A DNA stretch of 64,000 nucleotides from Svornostia abyssi (GTDB lineage Bacteria; Actinomycetota; Thermoleophilia; Solirubrobacterales; Solirubrobacteraceae). Location of the stretch: the NCBI GenBank assembly GCA_024666565.1, contig CP088295.1:4997485-5061484 (forward strand), read 5' to 3'. A program made the position numbers and the translations under genes. Under the pieces are notes generated by a model. It ran no database searches. It worked only from the letters and a program-made list of their open reading frames with translations, and had not been told where the DNA came from. This document shows positions 17,072 to 25,776 of this stretch, piece by piece (positions within the stretch are counted from its first letter, which is position 1; each line of letters starts with the position of its first letter).

Positions 17072-18568
17072 TCACAGCTGCGTGACCACGCACTTCGTCT
17101 CGAGGTAGTTGTTCAGGGCCTCGCCGCCCATCTCCCGGCCCCAGCCGGACTCCTTGTAGCCCCCGAACGGCAGCGCCGCGTCGAAGACGTTGTAACAGTT
17201 GACCCACACCGTGCCGGCGCGGATCGCGCGGGCCGTCGCGTGGGCCTTTGAGATGTCCCGGGTCCACACGCCGGCGGCCAGGCCGTAGTTCGTCTCGTTG
17301 GCGATCGGCGGGATGTCCGCCGCGTCCTTGAACGGCTTGGCGACGACGACCGGGCCGAAGATCTCCTCGGCCTCGACCTTCATCTTCGGGTTCGTGTCCG
17401 TGAGCACCGTCGGTGCCACGAAGTAGCCCTTGTCGCCCACGCGCTTGCCGCCCGCGACCGCGCACGCGCCCTCGGCGGCGCCCGCGTCGAGGAAGCCGGT
17501 CACCCGGTCGAGCTGCTCCTGGCTGACCAGCGGGCCCATCTCGGTCTCGGAGTCGAACCCGTTGCCGACCTTCATCGCCTTGGCGATGTCGCTGATGCCC
17601 TGGAGCACCTCGTCGTAGACCTTGTGCTCGACGAACAGCCGGGACCCGGCCGCGCAGCACTGCCCGTGGTTGAAGAAGATCGACATCGCCGCGCCGGGAA
17701 TCGTCGTCTCCAGGTCGCTGTCGGCGTAAACGACGTTCGGCGACTTGCCGCCGAGCTCCAGCGTGAGCTTCTTCAGGTTGCTCGTGCCGGCCGCGCCGAC
17801 GATGAGCTTGCCGACCTCGGTCGAGCCGGTGAACGCGACCTTGTCGACGTCGTTGTGCGCGGCCAGCGCCGCGCCGGCCTCGCCGAAGCCGGTGACGATG
17901 TTCACGACGCCCGGCGGGATGCCGGCCTCGAGGATGAGCTCACCCAGGCGCAGCGCGGAGAGCGGCGTCTGCTCGGCGGGCTTCAGGATGATCGTGCAGC
18001 CCGCGGCCAGCGCCGGGCCGAGCTTCCACGCCGCCATGAGCAGCGGGAAGTTCCACGGGATGATCTGGCCGACGACGCCGATCGGGTCACGCGTCGTGTA
18101 CGCGTGCCACTGGGCGTCGGGCATGTACGGGACGTTGGGCTGGATCGTCTGCCCGTTGAGCTTCGTGCACCAGCCCGACATGTAGTGGAAGAGGTCGGCG
18201 GCGAGCGGCACGTCGGCGGCGCGCGCGACGGCGTAGGGCTTGCCGTTGTCCAGGGTCTCCAGCGCGGCGAGCTCGTCGCCGTGCTCGAGGATGAGGTCGC
18301 CGAGCCGGTGGATGATCCGGCCCCGCTCGGAAGGCTTCATCGTGTGCCACGGGCCGCTCTCAAACGCGGCGCGCGCGGTCTTCACGGCGCGGTCGATGTC
18401 CTCGGACGAACCCTCTGCGACCCGGCAGAGCAGCTCACCCGTGGCGGGGTTCAGCACCTCGAAGGTCTTGCCCGACGCGGCATCGACCCAGTCGGATCCG
18501 ATGAGCATCGGGTGGTCGTGGCCGACGAACTCGCGTGCGTGCGCGTCGACCTGAATCTCTGTGGCCAT
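17072..18568 (-). CDS. NAD(P)-dependent aldehyde dehydrogenase
   Basis: 498 residues from ATG 18568, with a clear GAGGAG 8 bases upstream. Motifs: IGSDWVDAASGKTFEVLNPATGE at the start, PWNFPLLMAAWKLGPALAAG near 165, the cofactor motif FTGSTEVGKLI near 248, catalytic Glu in LELGGKSPNVV near 271, and catalytic Cys in NHGQCCAAGSR near 302. The C-terminus PFGGYKESGWGREMGGEALNNY is typical of the ALDH1/2-like acetaldehyde and long-chain aldehyde class. It oxidises aldehydes to acids in the cytoplasm. A GAF-domain regulator of the kind often found next to such genes lies nearby at 22674, but the NHL gene stands between them. The exact substrate is unknown. Confidence 0.95.
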   Translation of the reverse strand: MATEIQVDAHAREFVGHDHPMLIGSDWVDAASGKTFEVLNPATGELLCRVAEGSSEDIDRAVKTARAAFESGPWHTMKPSERGRIIHRLGDLILEHGDELAALETLDNGKPYAVARAADVPLAADLFHYMSGWCTKLNGQTIQPNVPYMPDAQWHAYTTRDPIGVVGQIIPWNFPLLMAAWKLGPALAAGCTIILKPAEQTPLSALRLGELILEAGIPPGVVNIVTGFGEAGAALAAHNDVDKVAFTGSTEVGKLIVGAAGTSNLKKLTLELGGKSPNVVYADSDLETTIPGAAMSIFFNHGQCCAAGSRLFVEHKVYDEVLQGISDIAKAMKVGNGFDSETEMGPLVSQEQLDRVTGFLDAGAAEGACAVAGGKRVGDKGYFVAPTVLTDTNPKMKVEAEEIFGPVVVAKPFKDAADIPPIANETNYGLAAGVWTRDISKAHATARAIRAGTVWVNCYNVFDAALPFGGYKESGWGREMGGEALNNYLETKCVVTQL

Positions 18569-18651
18569 CACGGTCTCCTCTCGCGGCTCCCCAGCCGCGG
18601 TTGTGCCTGTGGCGATGAACGTATGCCCGGGTGGGTTGCACGCCCGCTGCA

Positions 18652-21600
18652 TCACGAGCGCAACTGCGCCGGCAGTGCCGGCAGCGGGTCCACGCGGTTG
18701 GCGCGCGGCACGAGCCGGTCGAACGTATCGCGCGCCGCCAGGCCCGTGCGCAGGTCGTCGACGGCGCGGACCGTGACGCGGCCCGCCAGGGACTGCCCGA
18801 CGTTCGCGATCGTCGTACTCGTGCCGCCGGTGCGCACCACCCGCTGCCCGCTGCCGGTGGTCAAGACGACCTCGTAGCGCTCGGCGCCCGGCACGTCGTC
18901 CCACGTCACGCGGAGCCCGTCGCCGGCACGTTCGGCCTCGACGTCTCCGGGCGCGGCGAGCCGCAGCGACGGCGGCGTCGTGCGCGCCACGACCTTCTCC
19001 TCGGCGGGCAGCCCGGCCAGCTCGAACTGGGCCTCGATGCGCCGCGGGCTCGTCCCCGGCGTCGTCTCGTAACGCAGCGTGCCCTGGCCGCCGCCCGTGA
19101 CGGTGCCGATGACGCGCCGCTCGACGCCGTCGACCTCGACGAACGTCACGCGCTGGTCGTCGCGGCGCTCGATGTCGTAGCGCAGCGTGCGCTGCAGGCC
19201 GTCGGCCGTGACGCGCGCCGCGATCTCGGCGTCGGGCTGATCCTCGGCCTCCTCGATGCTCGTCGCGGCGGGCGACCCGTCGAGCGGGGTGATCGTGTAG
19301 GTCCCCGGCGGCGGGCCCTGCAGGCCGACGGACGTGAGCTTCTGGTCCTCCGAGCGCAGCACCCGGACCGCCCCCTTGACGTCGTAGCCGCTCCCGGCGG
19401 GCGTGTCGACGGTCACGCCAGCCGGACCGGTGACCCGGACCCGCGGGGCCTCGGTCGCGCCCGTCAGGTTGATCGCCCGGCTCGCGTCGCCGCGCTCGAC
19501 CCGCACGCTGTACGCGCCGCCGGCCGCGGCCCGCGCCCGCACGTTGACCTCGCGGAAGCGCGACCACTTGCAGCCGTCCAGCGGCCACAGGATGACCTTG
19601 AACGGGGAGTAGATGACCCCGCCGCCGATGTTCAGCGGGCCCAGCCCGACGCACGCCCCGACACCCCGGTTGGAGATCACGCCGGTCGCGGTGCGGCAGA
19701 TGATCCCAAACACGCACGCGCCCGTCCTGCCCCCGAGGTTGAACCGCCCGTTCGCGAGGTTGAACTCGCCGTCGAACCGGCCCTCGAGCGACAGCACGCC
19801 GAAGAAGTCCTGGCGCACCCCGCCGCCGAACGCGACGTACCCCGGGTACTCGTAGAGGAAGTACCCGCCGCCCAGCGGGAGGGTGCCGAGCACGGGCACG
19901 CGGATGCGGGCGTCGGCGCTGATCGCGATGGTCGGCGTGGTGTGGCGTCGGCCGTAGAACTGCGCCGGGAACCCGCCGCCTGCGGTGTCGGCACCGAAGA
20001 TGTACGGGGTCCGCGAGCTGGGGAAGGCGAGCAGCAGCCGCCCGTCGATCTCGTAGATCTTCAGCGCGACGACCCGCGCGTTGCCCGTCACGATCGTCGG
20101 GTCCAGCCCCACCCCGAAGCCGATCCGCTCGAGGTTCACACCGGCGAACAGCGGCACCCCCGGAGGCGGGAAGAAGAGCGTGGCCCCGGCGAACGCGAGG
20201 TTCCCGTCGCGGATCGTCACACCCCCGTTGGGCGGGATCATGTCCAGGCACGTACCGCTGACCACGCACGCCTTGCCCTGGCCGCGCCACTCGTTCGGCC
20301 CGCGCGCGTAGGAGATGAGGAACTCCTTGACCGACAGCGCGCCGATGTCGGTGTTCAGCGGTCCGATCTTCATGTCGTCGAGCTGCAGCCCGCCGCTCGT
20401 CGTCGCTCGGATCCTCACGCTGCTGCGGAACGTCGTCCCGCCGATCTGCAGGAACTTCGGCAGCTCCATCTGCGCGATGATCTCCACGCCCGCCGGCACG
20501 CTGCCCGTGCCGGGGATGAGCTCCATCTTCACGTCCCCGGCGAGGTTGAAGCCGCCGATCAGCTGCCGGACCCCGCTGGGCAGCGCGAACGTCCCGAGCG
20601 GGATGCGGTTGCCGGCGTTGCCGATGTCCAGCAGGAAGTCACGGCGCGCGGCGAGCTTCACGGTGCCGACCGCGAACGACGCGTTCGACGACGCGACGAT
20701 GTCGGCCTGCGGGAAGATCACCACCGCACCTCCGGCGTTCGGGCTGATGGTCAGCCCGTTGACGGTCACGTCGTCGTACGAGATGAACCCGTCGGTGAAC
20801 GAGACGCCGAGCTTGATCACCTCGAAGAACTCCGTCTTCAGCCGGGTGACCTTCCACTCCTGGCGCTTGGCCAGCTCGGTCAGCAGGCCGCGCTCGGAGG
20901 GCGGGACGTCCTCGAGGCCCGCGATCGGCCGCAGGCAGCCGGTCGCCTCGATGCCCTGATTGAAGACCGTCGTCGCGCGGAAGCACTTCGTCGCCCGCGA
21001 CGCTTTGCCGATGAGGTCTCCGATCGTGCCCGTCTGCACCACCGAGCCGCCCTCCTGTGCCTTGCGGAAGACCTTGGCGGGCTGACCTTTGAGCTCGCCG
21101 AGCGTGGTGAAGCGGCTCGTCGTGGTCGGTCCCCGCTCGCCCGCGGGTCCGATGGCGGTGGCGGAGACCGACACGGTGGACCCCGGCCGGGGCCGGAGCT
21201 TCAGCGCGGTCTGCCCCGGCGCGCTGACCACGCTCTTGATCCCCGCGCCCGCGAACGCCCACGCGATGCGCGTCGCGGCCCCGATGGTGACCGCGTTGAG
21301 GACGACGGGCCGGTTCTTCTGGAATGAGACCGCGGGCTCGATGGCCGCGACGATCGGCGGCGCCGTCGGGGGCGGCGCGGACGCGGGCAGCGGCGGAACC
21401 TCCGGCGCGGGCGGCGGGAGCGTGACGGGCGAGGGCGGGGCGACCGGATCGCCGCTGTCGACACGGCGGATGCGGTGGCCCGACGTGTCCGCGATGAGGA
21501 TGTCGCCGTCGCTGGCGACACCCACGCCGATGGGCGCGTTGACCTGCGCCGTGCTCGCCGGTCCGCCGTCGCCGCCTGACCCCGCGACCCCGGTTCCCGC

Positions 21601-22539
21601 GACGGTCGTGATCGTCCCGTCCGCGCCGACCCGCCGGACCCTGTGGCCCAGGCGATCGGCGATGACGAACCCGCCGTCGGGCGTGACCGCGACGCGGTCG
21701 GCAGTGTTCAGCTGCGCCGCGGTCGCCGGGCCGGCGTCTCCGGAGAACCCGGGGGTCCCGGTGCCCGCCATGCGGCTGATCGTCCCATCGGGCGCCACGC
21801 GCCGGACCCGGCTGCCGACGGACTCGGCGATCAGGAACCCACCGTCGGGCTGCACCGCGACGCCGGACGGCTTGTTCAGCTGGGCCGCGGTGGCAGGTCC
21901 GCCGTCGCCCGCACCGCCCACCACCCCGGTGCCCGCCACGGTGGTGATGATCCCGCCGGCGCTCACCTTGCGGATGCGGTGGTTGTCGACGTCGGCGATG
22001 AGGTAGCCGCCGTCAGCGGTGAGCGCGATGTCGTAGGGGAAGCGGATCTGCGCGGCGCTCGCGGCGCCGCCGTCCCCGCCGAACGCCGCCGCGCCGGTGC
22101 CGACGGCCGTCGTCATCCCGCCGTCCGCGGCGACACGGCGGACCCGGTTGTTGTTCGCGTCGGCGATGAGCAGCACGCCCGCGCCCGTCAGCGCGACGCC
22201 CGACGGCGCGTTCATCTGCGCAGCGATCGCGGGGCCGCCGTCCCCCGAGAAGCCCGCGGGGCTCGTGCCCGCCAGCGTGGTGATCGTGCCGTCCGGCGCG
22301 ACCCGCCGGATCCGGCTGGTGCCCTGCTCGGCGGTGAGGAACCCGCCGTCGCTCAACCCCGTCACCCCGACGGGGACGGAGATCTGAGCGCTCGTCGCCG
22401 GTCCCGTGTCGCCCGAGAAGCCGGCGACGCCGGTGCCGGCCACGGTGCTGATCGTGTTCGTCGCAGCATGCGCCACCGGCACGACGAACAGGGTCGCCGC
22501 GAGCGCGGGCACTCCGAGGAGGAACCGGCGAGGGCGCAG
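18652..22539 (-). CDS. Very large secreted NHL-repeat protein
   Basis: 1,295 residues if translation starts at CTG 22539, which has AAAGGA 8 bases before it and gives a textbook signal peptide (RPRRFLLGVPALAATLF...AHA). The frame runs on to 22743 but has no ATG/GTG in a sensible place. Residues of about 30-360 hold six NHL blades, each with TVAGTG, GFSGD-G-GPA-AAQ and a D-x-x-N-x-R-I-R-R-V strand, forming one propeller. A Pro-rich linker follows near 380, then a long beta-rich region with no recognised family, including an early IG-like part and a Cys-containing segment (GKACVVSGTCLDM). The last 100 residues look like a fibronectin type III fold (ERAGDGLRVTWDDVPGAERY). Likely exported; function unknown. 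Confidence 0.75.
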   Translation of the reverse strand: MRPRRFLLGVPALAATLFVVPVAHAATNTISTVAGTGVAGFSGDTGPATSAQISVPVGVTGLSDGGFLTAEQGTSRIRRVAPDGTITTLAGTSPAGFSGDGGPAIAAQMNAPSGVALTGAGVLLIADANNNRVRRVAADGGMTTAVGTGAAAFGGDGGAASAAQIRFPYDIALTADGGYLIADVDNHRIRKVSAGGIITTVAGTGVVGGAGDGGPATAAQLNKPSGVAVQPDGGFLIAESVGSRVRRVAPDGTISRMAGTGTPGFSGDAGPATAAQLNTADRVAVTPDGGFVIADRLGHRVRRVGADGTITTVAGTGVAGSGGDGGPASTAQVNAPIGVGVASDGDILIADTSGHRIRRVDSGDPVAPPSPVTLPPPAPEVPPLPASAPPPTAPPIVAAIEPAVSFQKNRPVVLNAVTIGAATRIAWAFAGAGIKSVVSAPGQTALKLRPRPGSTVSVSATAIGPAGERGPTTTSRFTTLGELKGQPAKVFRKAQEGGSVVQTGTIGDLIGKASRATKCFRATTVFNQGIEATGCLRPIAGLEDVPPSERGLLTELAKRQEWKVTRLKTEFFEVIKLGVSFTDGFISYDDVTVNGLTISPNAGGAVVIFPQADIVASSNASFAVGTVKLAARRDFLLDIGNAGNRIPLGTFALPSGVRQLIGGFNLAGDVKMELIPGTGSVPAGVEIIAQMELPKFLQIGGTTFRSSVRIRATTSGGLQLDDMKIGPLNTDIGALSVKEFLISYARGPNEWRGQGKACVVSGTCLDMIPPNGGVTIRDGNLAFAGATLFFPPPGVPLFAGVNLERIGFGVGLDPTIVTGNARVVALKIYEIDGRLLLAFPSSRTPYIFGADTAGGGFPAQFYGRRHTTPTIAISADARIRVPVLGTLPLGGGYFLYEYPGYVAFGGGVRQDFFGVLSLEGRFDGEFNLANGRFNLGGRTGACVFGIICRTATGVISNRGVGACVGLGPLNIGGGVIYSPFKVILWPLDGCKWSRFREVNVRARAAAGGAYSVRVERGDASRAINLTGATEAPRVRVTGPAGVTVDTPAGSGYDVKGAVRVLRSEDQKLTSVGLQGPPPGTYTITPLDGSPAATSIEEAEDQPDAEIAARVTADGLQRTLRYDIERRDDQRVTFVEVDGVERRVIGTVTGGGQGTLRYETTPGTSPRRIEAQFELAGLPAEEKVVARTTPPSLRLAAPGDVEAERAGDGLRVTWDDVPGAERYEVVLTTGSGQRVVRTGGTSTTIANVGQSLAGRVTVRAVDDLRTGLAARDTFDRLVPRANRVDPLPALPAQLRS

Positions 22540-22566
22540 GGGACGGTCCTTTCGACCGTTCGGGCA

Positions 22567-22589
22567 GGCCGAGACGCACTGTCTCGGCC
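22567..22589. promoter_or_regulatory. Inverted repeat in divergent promoter region
   Basis: GGCCGAGAC (22567-22575), loop GCACT, GTCTCGGCC (22581-22589): a perfect 9-bp inverted repeat 28 bases upstream of the NHL start codon. It could be an operator or a hairpin in the leader mRNA. It lies in the 134-base gap shared with the GAF regulator gene. Confidence 0.5.
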
Positions 22590-22643
22590 GGGACGCTACT
22601 CCCGCTGCAACCGCGATGCAACGCTCGATGTGGTCTCTACCCT

Positions 22644-22655
22644 GGTGGTACCACC
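22644..22655. promoter_or_regulatory. 12-bp palindrome GGTGGTACCACC
   Basis: A perfect palindrome 19 bases before the GTG start of the GAF regulator and directly before its GGAGGAG ribosome binding site. A regulator bound here would block its own gene, so autoregulation is a reasonable guess. Confidence 0.5.
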
Positions 22656-22673
22656 GCTTGGAGGAGCGAGGCT

Positions 22674-24221
22674 GTGCAGCAGAACCCGTGGGTCGCCCTG
22701 GACGCGACGACGGACCGTCGTCGACTCGCCCGCGCGCTCGCACGCGCCCGCGATGCAGCCCTGGGCGGGGGCGACGCGCCCGGGCCCCAGCGCGTGCGCG
22801 ACGTGATCGTCGAGTCGTGGGCCCGCAGCGGCGAGGCCGGTGTGGCGCCCGCGGGTGAGCTCGCGCCCCGGCTGCTGTCCACCGAGGCGGCCGGCGAGCG
22901 CTGGCGCTCGCACCCGCTGGCGGGTGGCATGCCGATGCTCCGCGCGCTGCTCGCCGACGTGCACGACGACGCCAAGCAGGTCGTCCTGGTCTGTGACGCC
23001 GACGGCACGATCCTGTGGATCGACGGCGAGCCCGCGGTGCTCGACGAGGCGCAGTCGATCAACCTCGCGGTCGGGACCGGCTGGGCCGAGGGCCGCGCGG
23101 GGACGAATGCGATGGGCACGGCGCTGGCGGTCGACCATCCCGTGCAGGTCTTCAGCGCCGAGCACTACGCGCAGGCCGTCGAGGAGTGGACGTGCAGCGC
23201 GGCGCCGGTGCACGACCCGGAGACCGGGGAGCCCGTCGGCGTCGTCGACCTCTCCGGTGAGCTGGCGACCGCGCACCCGCATTCGCTGGCGCTGGTGAGC
23301 GCCGCCGCGCAGATGCTCGAAGCCGGCCTGGCGCACGAAGCCGCACAGCGCAACGAGCGGTTACGCGAGCGCTACGGCGGCGCGGTCGGCGCGGGCGGCG
23401 GGCAGGCGGGCGCGCTCGTCGCGCCGTCGGGCCGCGTGCTGCTCAGCGCCGAGCCCGTCTGGGGCCGGCTCGCGCGGTTGGACCTTCCCGAGGGCGGCGG
23501 CGAGGTCACGCTCCCGGGCGGGCCGGCGCGCGTGGAGCGCGTCGACGACGGCGACGCGTACCTGCTGTGGCGCACCGGCGTGCACGCGACGACGACCACG
23601 ACCGCCCCGGCGACCGCCCGCCTGTCGGTGCGCGCGCTGGGCTGCGACCGCGCGCAACTCGACCTCGGCGGCCCGGTCATCGAACTGACCCCGCGGCGCA
23701 GCGAGATCCTGCTCCTCCTGCTCCTCGAACCCGCCGGCATGTCCGCCGAGCGCCTGGCGATCGAGCTGTACGGCGACTTCGGCAAGCCGGTGAGCGTACG
23801 CGCCGAGCTCTCGCGGCTGCGGCGGCTGCTCGGCGACCGGCTCGAGGCGAACCCGTACCGGCTGCGCGGCGCGGCATCGTCGGACGTGGAGACCGTCGAG
23901 CGCCTGATGGCCGACGGCTCGCTCGCCGAGGCGCTGGAGCGATACACCGGCCCGCTGCTGCCCGCCTCGGAGGTCCCGGCGATCGTGGAGGTCCGCGAGC
24001 GGCTGGACTACGAGCTGCGCGAAGCGGTGCTGCGCAGCGGCGACCCGTCGCTCCTGCACGCCTGGCTGGCGACCCCGTCGGGTCGCGACGACATCGTCGC
24101 GACCCGCGCGCTGGTCGAGCTGCTCGACCCGGCCGACGAGCGCCGGGCCGGCGCGCTGTCGCGGCTGCGGCGGCTCAGCCAGCCGCCGGGCGACCGGCGG
24201 CGGGCCCGCCGCCGCGCCTGA
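22674..24221 (+). CDS. GAF-domain transcriptional regulator with C-terminal winged-helix-like domain
   Basis: 515 residues from GTG 22674 after GGAGGAG. The N-terminus up to about residue 220 follows the AcoR-like layout: an RVRDVIVESWARSGEAGV segment, then a GAF domain (VVLVCDADGTILWIDGE, INLAVGTGWAEGRAGTNAMGTAL, VFSAEHYAQAVEEWTCSAAP, VVDLSGELATAHPHSLALVS). There is no sigma-54 AAA+ domain. Instead residues 330-400 look like a small DNA-binding domain (ELTPRRSEILLLLL, GMSAERLAIELYG, VRAELSRLRRLLGDRL), resembling OmpR/SARP-type winged helices. In actinobacteria such regulators often sit beside aldehyde dehydrogenase genes and respond to aldehydes or alcohols; control of the gene at 17072 is inferred. 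The 3' end faces the split palindromic element. Confidence 0.8.
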   Translation: MQQNPWVALDATTDRRRLARALARARDAALGGGDAPGPQRVRDVIVESWARSGEAGVAPAGELAPRLLSTEAAGERWRSHPLAGGMPMLRALLADVHDDAKQVVLVCDADGTILWIDGEPAVLDEAQSINLAVGTGWAEGRAGTNAMGTALAVDHPVQVFSAEHYAQAVEEWTCSAAPVHDPETGEPVGVVDLSGELATAHPHSLALVSAAAQMLEAGLAHEAAQRNERLRERYGGAVGAGGGQAGALVAPSGRVLLSAEPVWGRLARLDLPEGGGEVTLPGGPARVERVDDGDAYLLWRTGVHATTTTTAPATARLSVRALGCDRAQLDLGGPVIELTPRRSEILLLLLLEPAGMSAERLAIELYGDFGKPVSVRAELSRLRRLLGDRLEANPYRLRGAASSDVETVERLMADGSLAEALERYTGPLLPASEVPAIVEVRERLDYELREAVLRSGDPSLLHAWLATPSGRDDIVATRALVELLDPADERRAGALSRLRRLSQPPGDRRRARRRA

Positions 24222-24237
24222 CGGGCCCCCGGCCGCC

Positions 24238-24257
24238 GAACGGCAGATCGACGTCGC
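24238..24257. repeat. Left half of palindromic repeat element, copy 1
   Basis: GAACGGCAGATCGACGTCGC is complementary to 25751-25770 except at one position. Without the intervening IS the two halves would form a 20-bp stem around the loop TATG. The same arms recur at 44437-44480. Confidence 0.75.
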
Positions 24258-24261
24258 TATG

Positions 24262-24276
24262 GAGGCTGTCGCGTAA
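24262..24276. repeat. IS left terminal inverted repeat
   Basis: Fifteen bases identical to the inverse of 25732-25746; similarity drops sharply beyond. Confidence 0.85.
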
Positions 24277-24358
24277 GTCGCGGCAGCCTCGGTAGCTGTG
24301 GCAGTCGCGGGGTTGTGGTCGGTGGCCGGGCGTAGCCCGGCCACTGCGGACCCTGCGA

Positions 24359-25693
24359 TCAGGTGGCCAGGGCGGCGCGGTGCAGCTTGAGCAGGTTGTG
24401 GGTGGCGGCCAGGAGTCGTAGTTCGCTGCGGCAGGCCGCGTGTCCGCGTCTGGAGAACCGGTCGGCGCCCCGGTTGTGTTTGAGGTCGCCGAAGACCGGC
24501 TCGATGATGCCTTGGCGGCGGCGGTAGAGCGCTCGGCCGGCCTCGCTGTCGATGACCCTGCGCAGGAACGCGGTCAGGCCGCGGTCGTGTTTGTGGCCGG
24601 TCTTGCCCGCCGCGCGGCGCGTTTCGCCGTCTGGGGGAACCAGGACGGTGCAGTGTTCCCGGCTGATGATCGCTTCGATCTGCGCGGTGTCCCAGTACCC
24701 CGAGTCAGCCAGGACCGTCCCGATCGGCTCGGTGACCCCTGCCGCGTCGAGCTCGCGGGTGATCGTGCGAACCATCGGCTGCAAGCAGCCCTGATCGGGC
24801 GATGACGTGGTCAGCTCCGCGGCGACGATGATCTGCTCTGCCGTCGCGGCGACCTGCGCGTTGTAGCCCTGCACCCAACCCTGCGCAGAGCGCATCATCC
24901 GGGAGTCCGGATCGGTGACGTTGACCCTCTCCTGCGGATCGACCGCCAGGCTGGGCGCGACCGGCGCCGGACCCGGCATGCGGCGGCCGTCGACCAGCTC
25001 TTTGGCCTGCCGGGTCTGCATCCGCTGCTCGTGGCGCTCGGCCTTCTCGGCCTGCTCGGCCTCCAACCGGGCCTTGGCCTCGCGCAACCTGGCCAGCCGC
25101 GACGAACGATCAGCGAGCTCGGGCGGGAGCTCGTCGCCGCGCGCGTCGCCGAATCGCTCGTCCTCTTCGGCGTCGATCCTCGCGGCCTCCGCAAAGATCT
25201 CGCGGGCGATCTGCTCATAAGACCGGGTCTGGCCCTTCGCCGCGTCGGCCTTCAGTTTCGTCCCATCGACAGCGACCACGCCGACCGACACCAACCCGCT
25301 CTCAGCGCACAAGCCGAGCACCTGCCCGAACAGCCCTTCCAACGCCGCCTCATGCCGGGCGCGAAACCGCGCGATCGTCGAATGATCAGGCGCCCGGTTC
25401 GCGCAGATCACCCGAAACGCCACATCCTCCGCGCACGCCCGTTCAACCCTCCGCGACGACCGGACCCCGACCGAGTAGGCGTACACGAACAACGCGACCA
25501 TCACCGCCGGATCATGCGCCGGACGACCATGCCCATCCGCCCGATAGGCCGAATAGAACGCGGCCAGATCAAACTGCTCGACCGCATCGATCACAAACCA
25601 CGCCAGATGATCATCAGGCAGCCACTCCCGCAAATCCGGCGGCAACAACAACGGCTGCTCACGATCAGACCAGATGAAGCGCTGTCCCATCAC
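24359..25693 (-). CDS. IS1182-family DDE transposase
   Basis: 444 residues, starting M-M-G-Q-R-F-I-W-S-D inside the IS, 38 bases from its right end repeat. The N-terminal DUF772-like part (LPPDLREWLPDDHLAWFVID; ADGHGRPAHDPAVMVALFVY; RAPDHSTIARFRARH) precedes a DDE core: first Asp in VVAVDGTKLKADAAKG near residue 145, second Asp in TVLADSGYWD near 325, and Glu in QGIIEPVFGDLKHNRG near 405. A charged coiled-coil insertion sits at about 165-240. All motifs are intact and the frame is uninterrupted, so the enzyme may be functional. Confidence 0.95.
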   Translation of the reverse strand: MMGQRFIWSDREQPLLLPPDLREWLPDDHLAWFVIDAVEQFDLAAFYSAYRADGHGRPAHDPAVMVALFVYAYSVGVRSSRRVERACAEDVAFRVICANRAPDHSTIARFRARHEAALEGLFGQVLGLCAESGLVSVGVVAVDGTKLKADAAKGQTRSYEQIAREIFAEAARIDAEEDERFGDARGDELPPELADRSSRLARLREAKARLEAEQAEKAERHEQRMQTRQAKELVDGRRMPGPAPVAPSLAVDPQERVNVTDPDSRMMRSAQGWVQGYNAQVAATAEQIIVAAELTTSSPDQGCLQPMVRTITRELDAAGVTEPIGTVLADSGYWDTAQIEAIISREHCTVLVPPDGETRRAAGKTGHKHDRGLTAFLRRVIDSEAGRALYRRRQGIIEPVFGDLKHNRGADRFSRRGHAACRSELRLLAATHNLLKLHRAALAT

Positions 25694-25731
25694 CCCATCG
25701 TCTTAACCCCGCCGGACTGAACCGACGGGGT

Positions 25732-25746
25732 TTACGCGACAGCCTC
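25732..25746. repeat. IS right terminal inverted repeat
   Basis: TTACGCGACAGCCTC, the inverse of 24262-24276, followed by the TATG target duplication. Confidence 0.85.
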
Positions 25747-25750
25747 TATG

Positions 25751-25770
25751 GCGACGTGGATCTGCCGTTC
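25751..25770. repeat. Right half of palindromic repeat element, copy 1
   Basis: GCGACGTGGATCTGCCGTTC pairs with 24238-24257 with one internal mismatch. Before the IS arrived, this hairpin sat between two convergent genes, where it probably served as a terminator. Confidence 0.75.
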
Positions 25771-25776
25771 GGCCCG

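Larger units (their letters stand above)
24262..25746. mobile_element. IS1182-like insertion sequence
   Basis: A 1,485-bp element with 15-bp perfect terminal inverted repeats GAGGCTGTCGCGTAA (24262-24276 and, inverted, 25732-25746), flanked on both sides by TATG (24258-24261 and 25747-25750), a 4-bp target duplication. It carries one transposase gene on the minus strand. It has inserted into the loop of a palindromic repeat between the convergent genes at 22674 and 25777. The intact ends, duplication and open transposase suggest a recent and possibly still active insertion. Confidence 0.9.

Noticed and set aside
18631..21327. 898-residue plus-strand frame
   Set aside because: Antisense to the NHL gene, which has clear repeats and a signal peptide on the other strand.
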